Below, piece by piece: positions 1 to 13,700 of a DNA stretch of 64,000 nucleotides (positions within the stretch are counted from its first letter, which is position 1; each line of letters starts with the position of its first letter). Origin of the DNA: Eudromia elegans (Eukaryota > Chordata > Aves > Tinamiformes > Tinamidae); contig PTEX01000034.1 of NCBI GenBank assembly GCA_003342815.1, positions 5,633,612 through 5,697,611 of the forward strand, read 5' to 3'. Both the position numbers and the translations under genes were made by a program. The notes beneath the pieces are model-generated. The model was not told the DNA's origin. It saw nothing but the letters and a program-made list of their open reading frames with translations, and did not search any database.

Positions 1-649
1 TGCAGTACAGTCACATCTACAGCACAGTCACACGTGCAGTACAGTCACATCTGCAGTACAGTCACACCTGCAGCAGTCACACCTGCAGCACAGTTACACN
101 TGTAGCACAGTCACACCTGCAGCACAGTTACACCTGCAGCAGTCACATCTGCAGTATAGCACAGTTACACCTGTAGCACAGTCACACCTGCAATACAGTC
201 ACACCTGCAGCACAGTCACACCTGCAGTACAGTCACATCTACAGCACAGTCACACGTGCAGTACAGTCACACCTGCAGTACAGTCACACCTGCAGCAGTC
301 ACACCTGCAGTACAGTACAGTCACACCTGCAGTACAGTACAGTCACACCTGCAGCACAGTCACACGTGCAGCACAGTTATACCTGCAGCACAGTCACACC
401 TGCAGCACAGTCACACGTGCAGTACAGTCACACCTGCAGTACAGTCACACCTGCAGCAGTCACACCTGCAGCACAGTTACACCTGTAGCACAGTCACACC
501 TGCAGCAGTCACATCTGCAGTATAGCACAGTTACACCTGTAGCACAGTCACACCTGCAGTACAGTCACACCTGCAGCACAGTCACACCTGCAGTACAGTC
601 ACACCTGCAGCACAGTCACACCTGCAGTATAGCACAGTCACACCTGCAG
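1..649. repeat. Minisatellite with 15-17 bp units
   Basis: A tandem array fills the left edge. The commonest unit is CACAGTCACACCTGCAG (17 bp), with TA replacing the leading CA in many copies, 15 bp copies lacking that dinucleotide, and point variants such as TTACACCTGTAG. Almost every unit carries CTGCAG. The array is cut by the window start, so its true length is unknown. One orphan unit lies outside it at about 724-741. The frame stays open through part of the array only because the unit is short and low in stop codons; I do not regard it as coding. Confidence 0.95.
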
Positions 650-3600
650 ACCACTATAGTTACACCCACGTGCCTCACCTCCTGTTCTAGCCCAGGACCC
701 GTGCCAGGACGCATGTGGTGTCGCTGCAGTCACACCTGCAGTATGTGCAATTTGGGGAGTATGAGAGTCACACAGGGAAGGCTGGAACTGTACCAGATCA
801 AGCAAATCTTACATCTCCATACATCGGCCGCTTAGATTTTGGACAAAAATTATATGCATATTAATTTCGCTGTTGGTTTTCAAGCATCATTATGGACAGC
901 CATTATGGACACAGAAGTACGGGGACAGCCGCTGTGCTGCACTGCCCTTGGCCTACACCCCGTATAGGATCCAAGGCTGGAACCGAAGTGCTGCCCACTC
1001 TCCTTCGCTGCAGGCTTCCCTGGGCGGGTGCTCTCAATTTTGTGAATCGCCCGTGGGTGTTCTGTGGCCAAGCCACACTTACCCCTCAGCAGAGGTTAAT
1101 ACAACCACAGCACTATATTACAGTGCAACACACTGTAAAGAACCTCCCAGAAGTCCTTCAGCATTTCATTAAAGCTGCCAAAGAAATGCTCTGAACTTTT
1201 GTCTCTCTCTGTGAAAACAGATGGGTATCTATTATCCCAAAGCTTAATACTTGTGTCCTTGAGAATTTGCCATGCTGATGAAAATATGAATTTTCATACT
1301 TGCTATTCCTTGCCTGCATGTGGTGAACCTAGAGAGGCCCAGCCACCTGCAATGGCTCAGCCATATCTTTTCCTTGTTAATCATTCAAGACAATCCTTCG
1401 AGAGAAATATTAACCAGGCACCTCTCTCGAGTCATCCGCTGCATGCAGGCAGACCCGAGACACTTTTTCTTAGTAAAATTAGCCTTACCACAGCATATTA
1501 GCTTCCAGACAAAATGCAGTCTTCACATGAACTCCTTTTGGGTTATTCCACTTAGATGATGAAGGATGTTCACTGTAGATGTCCATTGATTTCCATTAAG
1601 GGCTGAACTAAAACACCAGATTTATCTGAGGGAGCATTTTGGAACTTGGACCAAAGTTCTGCAGATGAAAGCTAGTCTATAAAGAAAGAGCATCATTTAA
1701 AACTCTACTAAGTAAAAAGTGCACAAAACTTACATAAGAATTTTGTTCCATAGAACAAAATTGCCTGAAAGTACCAGTTAGGATGTAATAACAACAAGCT
1801 GCATTTGTAGAAATTAACTAACAAATATAAAATACCTGCTCCTTTTTGTGTGTATCTCAGAAGCTGCATTTCAAAAGTAATTAAACTTAATGAGCTGTAC
1901 TTTGTGATAGAATCATGAAAACTTAATTNGCATAATTAGTTGTGAAATGGCAAGTGCATCTTCCCAGATAACAACATGTCGGCATTTGACAAGAGTAAAA
2001 ATGAATTTCCTAAATAAAGCAGGGCCCTTCTCATATGCTAACAAAATAATGGAATAGAAGACACACACATGTGCGGATGATAAATTATCAATTTGAAGCC
2101 TGCGTACAATTCAGATTAAGATTAAGATGATTAGGATGAACGTGGAGGTGGCCTTCTTGAAACTGTCAGCGAAGGCCTTAGCTGGAAGCCAGTTCACAAT
2201 GGCTGAAGCAGCCACATCTGACCTTTGAACAGCAAATGCTGCAGACACCTCCAGCGAGGACCTGCGTCCCTCTGCCGAGCAGAACACACAGGGGTTGAAG
2301 AGAAACAGCACGGAGCCCCTTCTTCATCTCCTCGGTATTACTGGTGCGGGACAGATAGGAATAAAGATGGCTGGAGAGAGCAAATCATGGGTAGGAGGAA
2401 GGGAGCTGTCAAAACATGGTGTACAAACCAACCTGTTTGACCCAAAGCATTTAGAAGCCAAGACATGCAGAAAATGACAATTTATTATAGAAATGACCTT
2501 AGAATCTAACACAGGCAAGCATGTCAGAATAAAACCTTTTTAGGAATTGTTAAGAATCAGTGAATAGAACCATTTTGATTAATGAGTGTCTTTAAAATTA
2601 AATTAAATGAATACTGCTATAGGTATGTGATGGCCTGTGCCCCCAGTGGATAAGGGGGTAGAAGGAATTGTCCCAGTGAGTGAATACTAAGGCAATAATT
2701 TTAGGCATAATGAAGCAGCAGCGTCCAGTGACTGGGAAGAAGACGAGTCATAAGGTAGATCTTGGTCTTCACATCTTTTTTTTCTCTTAATTGGTGTATG
2801 ATTTCATTCATTCCTGCTGTATGCATGGACCTGCACGAGGAACTGCAGGTTGGAAGCCCGCCTTGTTGCCTCTTCTCTGATGCATGTCTAAGAACAGCTC
2901 CTTGGCAAGTGACGTCCAAAGGGGCTTAATCTCTCTTGCAGGCACACAGGGAGCAAACTATGGCTACTTGGAAGGCATCCACGTGTCTGTGAACCCCAAA
3001 TACTTCAAGTTTCACGCTAGCAGAGGACAGAACTCCCTGCTCTACCCAAAAAGTGGCTCTAGCATGTGCAAATGGTGGGTAGAAGCCTGCAGACACATAG
3101 AAATCTTACACCCATCCNTTGGTAATACATTCACTCTGTCCAGTCCTAGTGTAGGAACACAGGGTATTTCAAGGCTGAGGTTGTCTATCTAATACGCTCA
3201 GGATGGTCAGCGTGTGTGTGAGATGAGAGGCTGAAGAACCTGTTCTTTATCTGCTGCTGGCGGCAGTTGCAAAAAGGCCGTGCTTTCCGGGGCCTCAGAT
3301 CATGCGTGAAATGTAAAGAGAAGTAAAAGAACTATTTTGAATTGAAGCCGAGCATTAGTGAGCCTCAAACCAAATAATCTCCTGAAACCAGGCAGGCTGT
3401 GATAGGCTACTGTGGTCTATGCTCTGAAAATTAATTAAATACAGGAATAATGTGGGGCTTTTAAAAGCTGCTTTTATGGTTGTTAGTTGCTATGCAGCTA
3501 AAAAGGGAATAAAATGCAAGCAAGGAGGGCATGGGTTGGACAGGTTGCTCTCAGGCACGTGTGGTCTTTCCAGTGAGAGCACTACAGGGCCAGCTCTCCC

Positions 3601-6600
3601 CTTGTGCTCAGCAGGGCACCAGGGACCACTCACACTATTAACATATCCTAGTGCTACAAAATGCCATCAGATTCAATTGCACTATCACTGATTTCCACCA
3701 CTGCACAAGACAGAAGCAGCAGCTCTTGTGAGATAATTAAAAATATCCATCAGAGAAATAGCTGGAGCCAATGGGTCTCCATCAGCACCTCTAGGTCGGG
3801 GACCCTGTGGCAGGCAGCAGCTTGTGATGNCAGCACGAGGAAGGGCCACCACGTCCGCATGACCAACCTGGCAGAGCCCAGCTCCGTAAGGGGCCGCGGG
3901 GTGTACAGGGGCTGAGCTTGCTTTTGGAACTGCCCANGGCTTGGAACTGCCCGCAGCTGAGAGGACATGTTAGAGATGCACTCGGGGTTGTCGAGCTCCG
4001 ATATCACTAGGGACACTTCCTTGGTTTCTCTGCACAAGCGACTGCAGGTGCCATCAGCAGGGCAGAGGGCAAAGGTCTGTTAAGGTGACCTACAGCTGTC
4101 TTCCCCAGGTACATTGAGAGCAGAATCGGGGGTTTTATCTCAAAAAACAGAAACTCAGCAAAAATAATTTGTGGAGGTGCCATAAATGGAATACATAGGC
4201 ATTTTACTAAAGGTTTTGTAAATTTTCAGCTTTATCAACTCATAGTATAAGCAATCAACTTGGCTGTAACATAGGTGATCTCTGTCTGGCTGATGGCCAA
4301 GTAGCTCTCCTAGAGTTGGGTACTCACTGGCAGTTTTCAAGCAAGGGGGAGAGGTTTGACAAACTGTTCAGTGGTAGGTTCCTGACAGAATACCCTTTTA
4401 TATCCTGAGAATCTTCAACTGCTTCTTGTGGCCCCAGTGCTTTTATGTGACCTAAAAGACCATAGATGAAATTCNAAAATAGACATCATCTACTCTTATA
4501 AACCTTTAATAACATGGGCCTGAATTTCTGAATGGGCTTAGTGAAATTAATGTCCTCTGCCCTCTGCCTCCAGATTTATTCTCAACTTGCAACACCATTG
4601 TCCCATTTCCCCCCAGTTTCTGGCCTGGAGGACTGCGTTAATCATTTTTACAGAATGTACCATGAGGAACAATCATAAGAGAAGAATAAATACATTTACA
4701 TACTCACAATAAAAGATGCCTTGATGAATGGTTAAGAAATAACTGATAGTAACAAATGTCAGAATGTTTCAAAGATTTCCTTGATTTTTAACTAGGAAGT
4801 AGCACAAAGTACACAAAAGCACAGACAACAGATTTGCTTCACAGTTAAAAATAAATCTTAAATTGCACTAGGCTGAAAACAGAGTTCTTAATAGAAACAC
4901 CGACAGAATCTTAATTATAAAAGCACTTGCATGGAGTAAGGTCTGGTCGACCCACTTAGGAATTAGAATGCAAATACTTAAGAGGCTTAATAGGCCCGCT
5001 ACGAGTCTGCTGTAGATAGCAGCTGGTTTTGAAAGCACTGTAGCTAGAGATGTTCCAGGAAAAGGGTTTATAATGGAGGATAAATTAAGTAATTTTCAAC
5101 CACTTCATTACAAAACACTTACATGTGTTGTCAGTCATTTTTAACCCGAGTGGTTAGCCAAAAATTTGAGGTTTTTAGAAACTGTTTACAGTAAGAAACT
5201 AGGGGGATAGTCAGTGGGCTGCTACTGCAGTTCTTTTTATTTAATAAGGACATAAATCTTGTTTTCCTGAACATAAATAAATCAAACAATAAAAGCGTTT
5301 TGGAGCAGAGAATCCCTTCTGTCATGTGCCTTGGGTGTCCAGTGCTTTGTACCCCGATACGTACTATTTTTGTTATGGTTCTATAAAAGGATTTAAATAC
5401 TTTTCTCTTAGATGAAGAAGCCAGCTACAGTGTGCTTATAACAGTCCTTTACCTATAAGTGAATATGAGGCAAAAACTCCAGGTTTCTATTTTTTAACAA
5501 AACAAATCAACGAAAAAGTCTTCCTCTGAATTTCCTAGCTCAGCATGTATAATCCAAGATAAAACAGCAATAGGGCAGCAAAGCAAACCTACCCCTCAAC
5601 TGAAGTATTAAATTGCTGGGTTCTGCTGAGANAAATATAGAACAGCTATTTATGAGGACTTTCCTAGAAGAAAACAGTGATGGTGCACGGTCTTGCTAAA
5701 GAGAGCTGAATTTAGAAATATAGAATAGAACATCCATTACTTTTCCATCTTCAGTAGCCCTGGTTGCTATTCCTGCCACACAGGTCAGACATTTTGCCAT
5801 TTCTGGCAGGAAGTCCAGGTCTTTCCTGGCCTTGTGCGCTTAACACTAAATGTTNAGAAAAGAAATTACTCTTGACTCTACAGGCTTGATAAGACAACTA
5901 AAAAAATATATAAAAAACAAAAACAAACAAAAAACCAAACTATTATTCTGAAGTATCGGGGCAAGAGTCATCCCTGTGATGCTACCCCCAATATCTCCTT
6001 TCCTAGAGCTGCTTCAGTGTCCTACCAGAGCATAGAGGCAGCCCCACAGCACTTAGAAGGGGACCCTGTGTGTGCATCATGGCAGAGCTATGGGAGAGCT
6101 GTCTGTGCTGGAAACCTTCGCGTTGCCCTGTGCTTCCCTGAGCACAGGCCAGCAACTCTCCAAAGCCAGCCTTGTCCACAGCAGCCACTACGTAACTGCT
6201 CTGATACGCTGCAGACACCCTGCCTTTGGGCTTCTGCTGCCTTGTCTTGCCTGGGACAGATGAACAGAGTGANGGAACAGGAAACGCAAAGGTCAGAGAA
6301 GGTCCATCCACACGGAGAGAAGGAATAAAAGAAACATTGCCATGAGGAGCTGGAGATATGCAGGATAAATACCACACTCGAGCCCGGGCACAGGGATGAA
6401 CTGAGGCCACAGGCTGCATGTGTGGCTCACAAAATTCCTTTCCTTGCCCGTGGAACGGCAGCTGACAGCCCGGCGATGGGCGCTCCTTAGTCACGGAAGG
6501 GCACGTGCCTTCATCTTCCCGACAGCTACAGACTAAGCACCGTTAGCCTCCTTCCAGCCATGCTTGAAACAATGCATTGTAGCTCAAAGAAAGCAATCTG

Positions 6601-6881
6601 CTTTAGCCTCAGGAAAGGATCTTTTTAGTCTTTGTCATATTTTGAGTTATTTTCATCCCTGACATGTGCTATGAAAGCTTCCACGCTATGTATTTCTTAA
6701 GCTATTTCTAATCTCCCTTCAGGAAAAAAAAAAACAACTCTTAACTCCTCTCTTTTATCTTTTTTTCCCCTGAGAAGTCTTTCATGATTTATTCTCTTCT
6801 GCCCCACTGGCTGATAACTTCCTTCCCTTCAGGCCTCAAGAAGAAGGATTCTTTTATCTTCCACAACAAGGAAGTGTGTAC

Positions 6882-6912
6882 GTATATATATATATATGTA
6901 TGTATGTATGTA
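6882..6912. repeat. (TA)n/(TGTA)n microsatellite
   Basis: A short TA run passes into about four TGTA units. Confidence 0.9.
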
Positions 6913-9900
6913 AAGCAAAAGGAGGATCGTCTTAGTTTGCACTGTTATTTGTCATGTCACTGGGACAGGATGATGGCCATGCTAGGACCTTGTGAACACA
7001 CTTTATTTATTCTGTGATTAGATTCAGTGATTTGAATGCAAACAAATACAGTGGCAACATAACATATTGTATGCAGGGGAGAGGCAATCCCCTCTTCCAG
7101 CACTCCTCAGATAGCCACCTATCAGGAATGCCATTTGAGAAAATTACTCTCCATATAGAGTTCTCTGTGGTCAAAGGGCTTTTCTCTTACAGAGTAATTA
7201 CTGGGAGAAATAAATTTGTTAAAGAGAGAGAGAAAGCTTGGGATTTAACCTAATCATGTGAAACTGACNACAAAGCAGGTCCTATCATTTTCCTCAGAAA
7301 GTTGGCTCTCCAGTACTCACTAGAGTGGCTAGAGGCTGGAGCTGGAGTTAACTCTTCCTTCCTTGAGTATCCGAGTGCTCCTGGCACCACGGTGAGCAAG
7401 GAGGTGCTGCAGTGTTTCCTGAGTGATTTAGCAAAACCAGTGAGTTTTAGAAAGAGTAAACATGCCAGAACTTACTTCCACAGCTGTCTGGATGCAAAGG
7501 TGTTCAATTGAATTATGACAGAATTCACCACAAGATGCAGCGTCCCTTGAATGGCCATTTATTTCAACTGCTTTTCCAACTCATCGCATGTGGATGAAAC
7601 AATCTCTGCTCCCTGCTCTATACTGAAGACAGCAGCAAAGGATGTCACCCATGTGGGCGCTTAAGAATCAAAATGAGCAGTTTGTCATCTGAAATGCCTG
7701 CAGGGAAAGCCGAGTGACACCGAGCAATGGAGCTTTACCATGATGCTGACAGGAGTGCTTCAGTGGGCCTCACTAGCACAACCTGCTGAAGTGGTGGTGG
7801 TTGCTTTCCTCAGTGAGCACGAACCTGGGCAGGGATGAGCTGGCAAGCCCACTTGGGTCCCTCTGGGGGGTGCTAGAATATGTTTTATTTATTCTGAGAT
7901 TAGATCTGTAGGTTTCAATGCAATCAAGAGGTCTGACGACTTACTGCACTGGCTGGGAAGAGGCAGGTAGTTGCTGAAATTTCTTTTTCTTTCCCGCTGG
8001 CCCTGGCTGCTCTCTTGCTAGCTTCACAAGCCCAGATCGGCTCTGCAAGGATGCCCTGGCTGGCCTTTGGGTGACAGCACACTGCATAGGGCCATAACAG
8101 TAAGGAGGGAAGCCTAGTCACTGCAAGGCTTCTTCCTTCCTGCTTGCAGGAGAAGCATTTTGTTGTGTGTCAAAAAGAACTGATGAGCAACACATCTACC
8201 AGGACTTTGAAAGAAGTTTCTGGAAGATCGGAGTATTATTTTCAAGGACACAGATACTACCTACCAATTGTGTTTCTCCAAGGGTCCTGTCATGTTCTCA
8301 GACCAGCCACCTGAGAGATATCCTATATGGCTTTTAAAACTCATCAGAAGCAAAGATGCTGTCCTAACCTGAAGCCTTACTGGGACAGGAATGTGGGCTG
8401 AGAAGCTTCTCAGGAAGATTTTGCAAAGCAACACCTATCCTTCCTTCAAGAAAAAAAAGAGCTAAATGGTTAGGTAAAGAAAAAAAAATCATAAGACCAT
8501 TTGGGATTTTTCCTACTTAAGTCAGCATGAGGGGGAAAGGCTGTCACCATTGGCACACTTGTGCAGAAGAAATTCTTGTGGTCAGGAAACCAGGGGCTGA
8601 AAGGCAGTTTGCCCACTGGTTTAAAGGGAAGCCGCAGAAACAGCTAGCAGAGGAACAAGGAGAGATGCAAGAAAGAGGTGAGATGCAACCTGAGGGTTGT
8701 CCCCACAGAGCTGGCATGGGCGCAGGCTGGCCTGAGAGGCTGGCAGCTCAGCTTAAAACAAAAGCTAGTTTCCTGTTCCCTCAAAAGTTTCTAATTAGCA
8801 AAGTTTTTAGAGAAAAAAAACAAAGCTATTGAAATAATAATAATAAAAGACTCTAAAAATGACAACACAATTTTAAAAGCCTTCATCAATGGCAGTCATT
8901 CATCAGGTTGTCTAAGCACATCAATCATTGAAGACCCCACTTCCCAATGTCCTTTATAACTTCTCTATCCAATATAGATTTTTTCTAATGATTAACACCA
9001 ATAAGAACATTAATATAACTGGGAGAAATACCCGTATTTCTCCATTATAAATACACAGTACAGTTCTTTACCACCGAGGCAATATTAGCAGCATGTTTAC
9101 TATTCTACCTATTCAGGCCAAAAAAATACTAATCATTACTAATGGGATCAAAAATTCATGATCCCATGCTATTGACTCTTCTAATGTTTTGACAGGGAAT
9201 TGGAATATGTCTCATTTTGACTCACCCTATAAAACACATTCCTTACAGAAGTAGAGGAACACACCTCATTCTAATGCATTACATTTGGTCCTAGTTTTCC
9301 TGTGTGTAATTCCACTAAATTTCAGTGCACCTACACCAGAGTGAGCTCACTCTTTTCTCTTTAAGTTAGGTTTCCAATTACCTCTTTATTTATGCTCTTA
9401 GGTCACAGTCTGTTAAAGAGGCCATCATCAGATTACAACCTAGCTGGATAAATTAGTAATGTTGTAATCTATTAATAACTTATTGTTTTGTTGTTGTTTT
9501 GTTTAAGGGCCATCCCACTAAATCCCATGAATTAGTCAACTGCAAAGTAATAGCAACCATTACTGAGCCATCAATTCAGCATTTGCATCCTCTAAAACGT
9601 TACTGAGCCCAGAGACTTCATAATACCATCCCCAATTACAATATGAATTACACTGCATGGGTAACTGTGATTAACATTGTAAATATCTTCAATTTATAAG
9701 GTCATTAAAAAGTTATTTGCACTGTGCAGCGTACAGTAAAAGAAAACAAACCTGATGTTTTATAACATTTCATATATTGCTTTACTATTTTATATATTGT
9801 TTAACATTTTATAACATTTATAAATTGTCCATGCTATTAGAAAAGAATACTTATGTAAGAGAGCTAAAAATAAAGGAATAAAATGGGTAAAACCAAGGTT

Positions 9901-10618
9901 AACCTCTCAGCAATTCATGTTCGCATCTTTCAATGACCACTGTAGGTAGATAGTAATTTTTGCACAAATCACTTTCTAAGTAGATAGCATATAGTAGCAA
10001 AAAAAAAAAAANGAGTTTAAAAAGTATTTCCAGGACTCATGGATACAGTGAAAAAATTACTACCAGGGAAAAAAAGTATGTTTTTAAGACAGTAGAAATA
10101 AACAGTTATAGATAGGCAAATATTTAAATATACTTCCACATCAAATGTATTTCTACCAAACAGCATACTGCAAGATGGCTCAGATTATATATAGTGAACG
10201 TCACTTAAATTCTGCTAACAAGTAATTCCTTGCATTCTTTTGATTCTTTACTACTTTGCAAGTTACTTACTCTTAAGTGCGCTTTCTGCGGGCTGGACAA
10301 TTCTGCTGGTTTTGAATTGTTGCCATATGTCTCTTCCTTGGCACCACCAACCTCTCTTTTCTTTCATTTGTATCTGAAGCACCCAACAATATAAAAAGTA
10401 TCTGAATTATTTTTTTTTAATAGGTTTCCCTCCCACTCTAATCTCCCACTCAGACACAGAGGTAAAAGTCTGGTTTTGTAGCCTCATAAAGAAACATTTC
10501 TCTCTTCTCCCTCTTTCACATATGTGCACACGAGTACACTTGCATGGGTCTATTGTTCCTTTCAGGAGAAATGTCCAGAATATGCAGTGCTGGGAAGGCA
10601 CAGAGCATAATTTACCTT

Positions 10619-10714
10619 AAAAAAAAAAAAAAAAAAAAAAGAAAAGAAAGAAAAGGAAAAAAATACAACATTTTGCTCTTGAAAAATATCTCACCGAAAA
10701 AAAAAAAAAAAAGA
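10619..10714. repeat. A-rich low-complexity tract
   Basis: A run of about 22 A passes into GAAA/AAAGG sequence, and a second run of about 17 A follows near 10,696-10,714. Confidence 0.85.
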
Positions 10715-13700
10715 AAATGGATGCCCCGTAAGTGAGGAATAATTTGATGTTGTTGATGTTGCTGCCCTAGAGATGTAGATATGTACAGGAGCTAGGCCCA
10801 CACAGAGATTATGTAGCTAGCTAGATGAGTTAGTAGTTCATCCTGCAAACCCCAGACTCAGGCTGTGTTCCACGTAGGGATCACTTGCTCATAAGGCTAT
10901 TTTAATTGATAGCTTTTTCCTAAGAGAGGGGAAAAGTCATCCCTACTACAAGTTGAAGTCACATACTTTTCACTGAATGTCCAATCAACTCACTATAGCA
11001 TCCTCCCTGTTTTCAGATCCTTCTTTGGGTCACTTTTCCAGCTTACTGGAAACAGCTCTGGATGGGCAGCAGAGTGAATGAAAGAGTCTCCAAATCCCCT
11101 AAAGACTGCCCGTTCTGGGGCTGGAGTGCCTCCAGCACACCAGTAACTGCAGGGTTATGGCAGTGTTGTGTACAGACAGTCATCATGAGGTCTGAAGGCA
11201 TNTGGCAAGAGCTAAGCATAATTATTGACATTGCTGTCAGAGATTTTCTGGGAGAAAAAAAGACAATCTAAAATCAGATTTCTGGGGAAGGCAAACTGTA
11301 GTGATTGCTAGCCTGGTAGCTCTTTTTAAATGATGCTGATGTCTTCCAAAGAAAGGAGGTTTGTGGGGAGTTCTGCATGCACTCTCAGCACGCTCACCAC
11401 CGCAGCTCTGCTGCTGCAGTCCCAGTGCCGGGTGTACAGGGCAGCTCTCTGGTGGCAACTACAGTTCTCATGACTAGGGAGCCAGGTCAAACACAAANGC
11501 AATCTGACGACTGATCACATCTTGCAAAGAGGCAGGCACTATAACCTTTGGAAGATAAGAGAATATGCATCACATTATACTGTAAGATGACAAGGCCAGT
11601 AGAAAGGTAAACATATAGAATAATTATATTTCACTGGACTGGCAAAAAAAAAAAAGTTAAAAAAATCAACTCACTGGGATTTTTGTTTTCAGCACTTGCA
11701 GCAAGGAAAATAAACCTGGTTCTTTTCAAGTTCATAAAATCTCTCTTGAAAAATATGTAGACTAATTGAAGATCTATAACGATGCAGAAAAGTATAACGA
11801 AATATACTAACCCTGAAACATAACAAAGTACAAGTAAAATGCTTGGGGAAAAAAAAAAAAAAAAAAACAACCAAACCCAGCAACGTACATAAATGAATGC
11901 ACCAAATTATTGCAACAGCTTACCTAGCAGCAAATTTAAACACTGAATTTTAAGAAGTCATTGATAAACCCAAGACAAATAAGTCTAAAATTGTAAGGGA
12001 TTGTGCTAACTACTATGATTAAGAAAAAAACCCCCAACGCTTTACAGGCTGTGAATTTTCCAAAGTAAAATCCAGCAGTTAGTAGTAGTCAGTGGGTTTT
12101 CCGGAAGTGTTAATTCCTCAACACAATGAAACCGACAGCAGAGCGGATCTAGGGCTGTGCAGCAGTAAGGCCTCTTTCTGCTAGACCTAGAGGGCACAGC
12201 AATCAGCTACAGAAGCTGCTGGTTGGGTCCTGGACTGGGCAGCTCCGTGCTCCAATGGCTGGAGATCAGAGCAAGGGAAGGGGCTTGCAGAAATGTCCAG
12301 GCACTCCAAGGCTGGCAAAGAGTACAGGCAGAGCCTGATACCGGGTCCCAGAGGCACCAGCAACGCCCCCCCTCCGGCTGCCACTGTTGCCCGGGCTCAC
12401 AGGAATCGGACACTTGATTCATGTGTTCCCAAGCGAACTAGAATAATAGCTCAGAGAAAGGTATGCACTCTTAATTGAGAATTTCACTTGCTGGAGATAC
12501 AATCACTCATATATATACACACAACACATCTACATATTTTAGAAGGTAAAAAGAGGAAACAAACTCACAAATTATGAGACAATATGTGACAGTTTTAAGA
12601 TCAACTTTTATTGAAAAATTAAAACTGCATTGCATATCTTCTTTATAATTTTGACATTTCTTTAACCACAAAACAGAGATTCTGTTTAAAAAATCTCATA
12701 TTTTTCACCATTCAAAAAACAGATAATGAACTGAACAAATGACGNCTTTAAAATTCTAAGTTATTCTCAAGGCCCCTGGTTCTGTCTGTCTGTCATGAAG
12801 ACTAGAATCCAACTATGTTCTCCAAAAAAGGACCTTTAATAATTTGATCAGAATGTTCATCATTCAAAAATCAGCAGCTGCTGTTGATTTTTATTCTATG
12901 ATCATTCTTTTCCAAATAAATGATATCTGCTAGTAAGTGCAGCAGCTACACCTTTAGCTAACATCTGGCTTATTGTTTACTTGATCTGAATTTACCCACC
13001 CAAAATGCCAGTGACTGTCAGTGTGACAAAAGTCACTACCCTAGGGTATATTTTAAACCTCAGAAAAAACGAAGTTACTCACCTGTGATTTCAATGGTTT
13101 GAATTAGTCACCACTTCCACATATCCTTTTTGATCTTTCACATTCAGTAGTATATGAATTAAAGCACGGGAAAATTCCAGGTAAGATTTGTTTGAGAAGC
13201 TGTAACATATTACTCAGATGAAAATTACCTACTGAGAACAAAATACAGATGGGTTTTCTCACCTATGAACTTGACTCCTCTTTTGAAATTATCTATCCAA
13301 GCTGCAAGTGAGTCCTGACATGAGTCCTGTGCCTGTGGAAGGAAGCAGGTAGACATAATGGGGAAATTGAATGGATGATGTTAGAATTAAAAGCTTCACA
13401 AATTTACTATTTGCGAGCATCGCTGGCCTCAGGATGCAACACTGCAGAAAAGTAAGAGAAAATGCAGTGTGTAGAAAGATAAATTTAAAGCCCCTGTCTT
13501 TAAAGACCAGAGCTCNGCACTTCTGAGAGAGGCAGGAGGGTCTTCATTGCTCCTGTCCATCTGCAAACCACCATTGGTAATGGCTACAACCCCTAATTTT
13601 CTGATCTTCTAAAAGCAAGATGCTTCACTAAGTGAAGAAGCAAAGATTTTAGTGAGAAACATGCTTTACAAGTGCAGAAAAGAACTAGGTTTTGTCCAAG

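Noticed and set aside
256..525. Open frame of 89 codons in the left-edge repeat
   Set aside because: It only reads through tandem units that lack stops in that frame. The translation is a repeat of QYSHTCSTV-like blocks with no other sign of coding.
6003..6494. 163-codon minus-strand open frame
   Set aside because: It contains an N, has no family resemblance and no splice context, lies in a GC-richer patch where long chance frames are expected, and overlaps other open frames.
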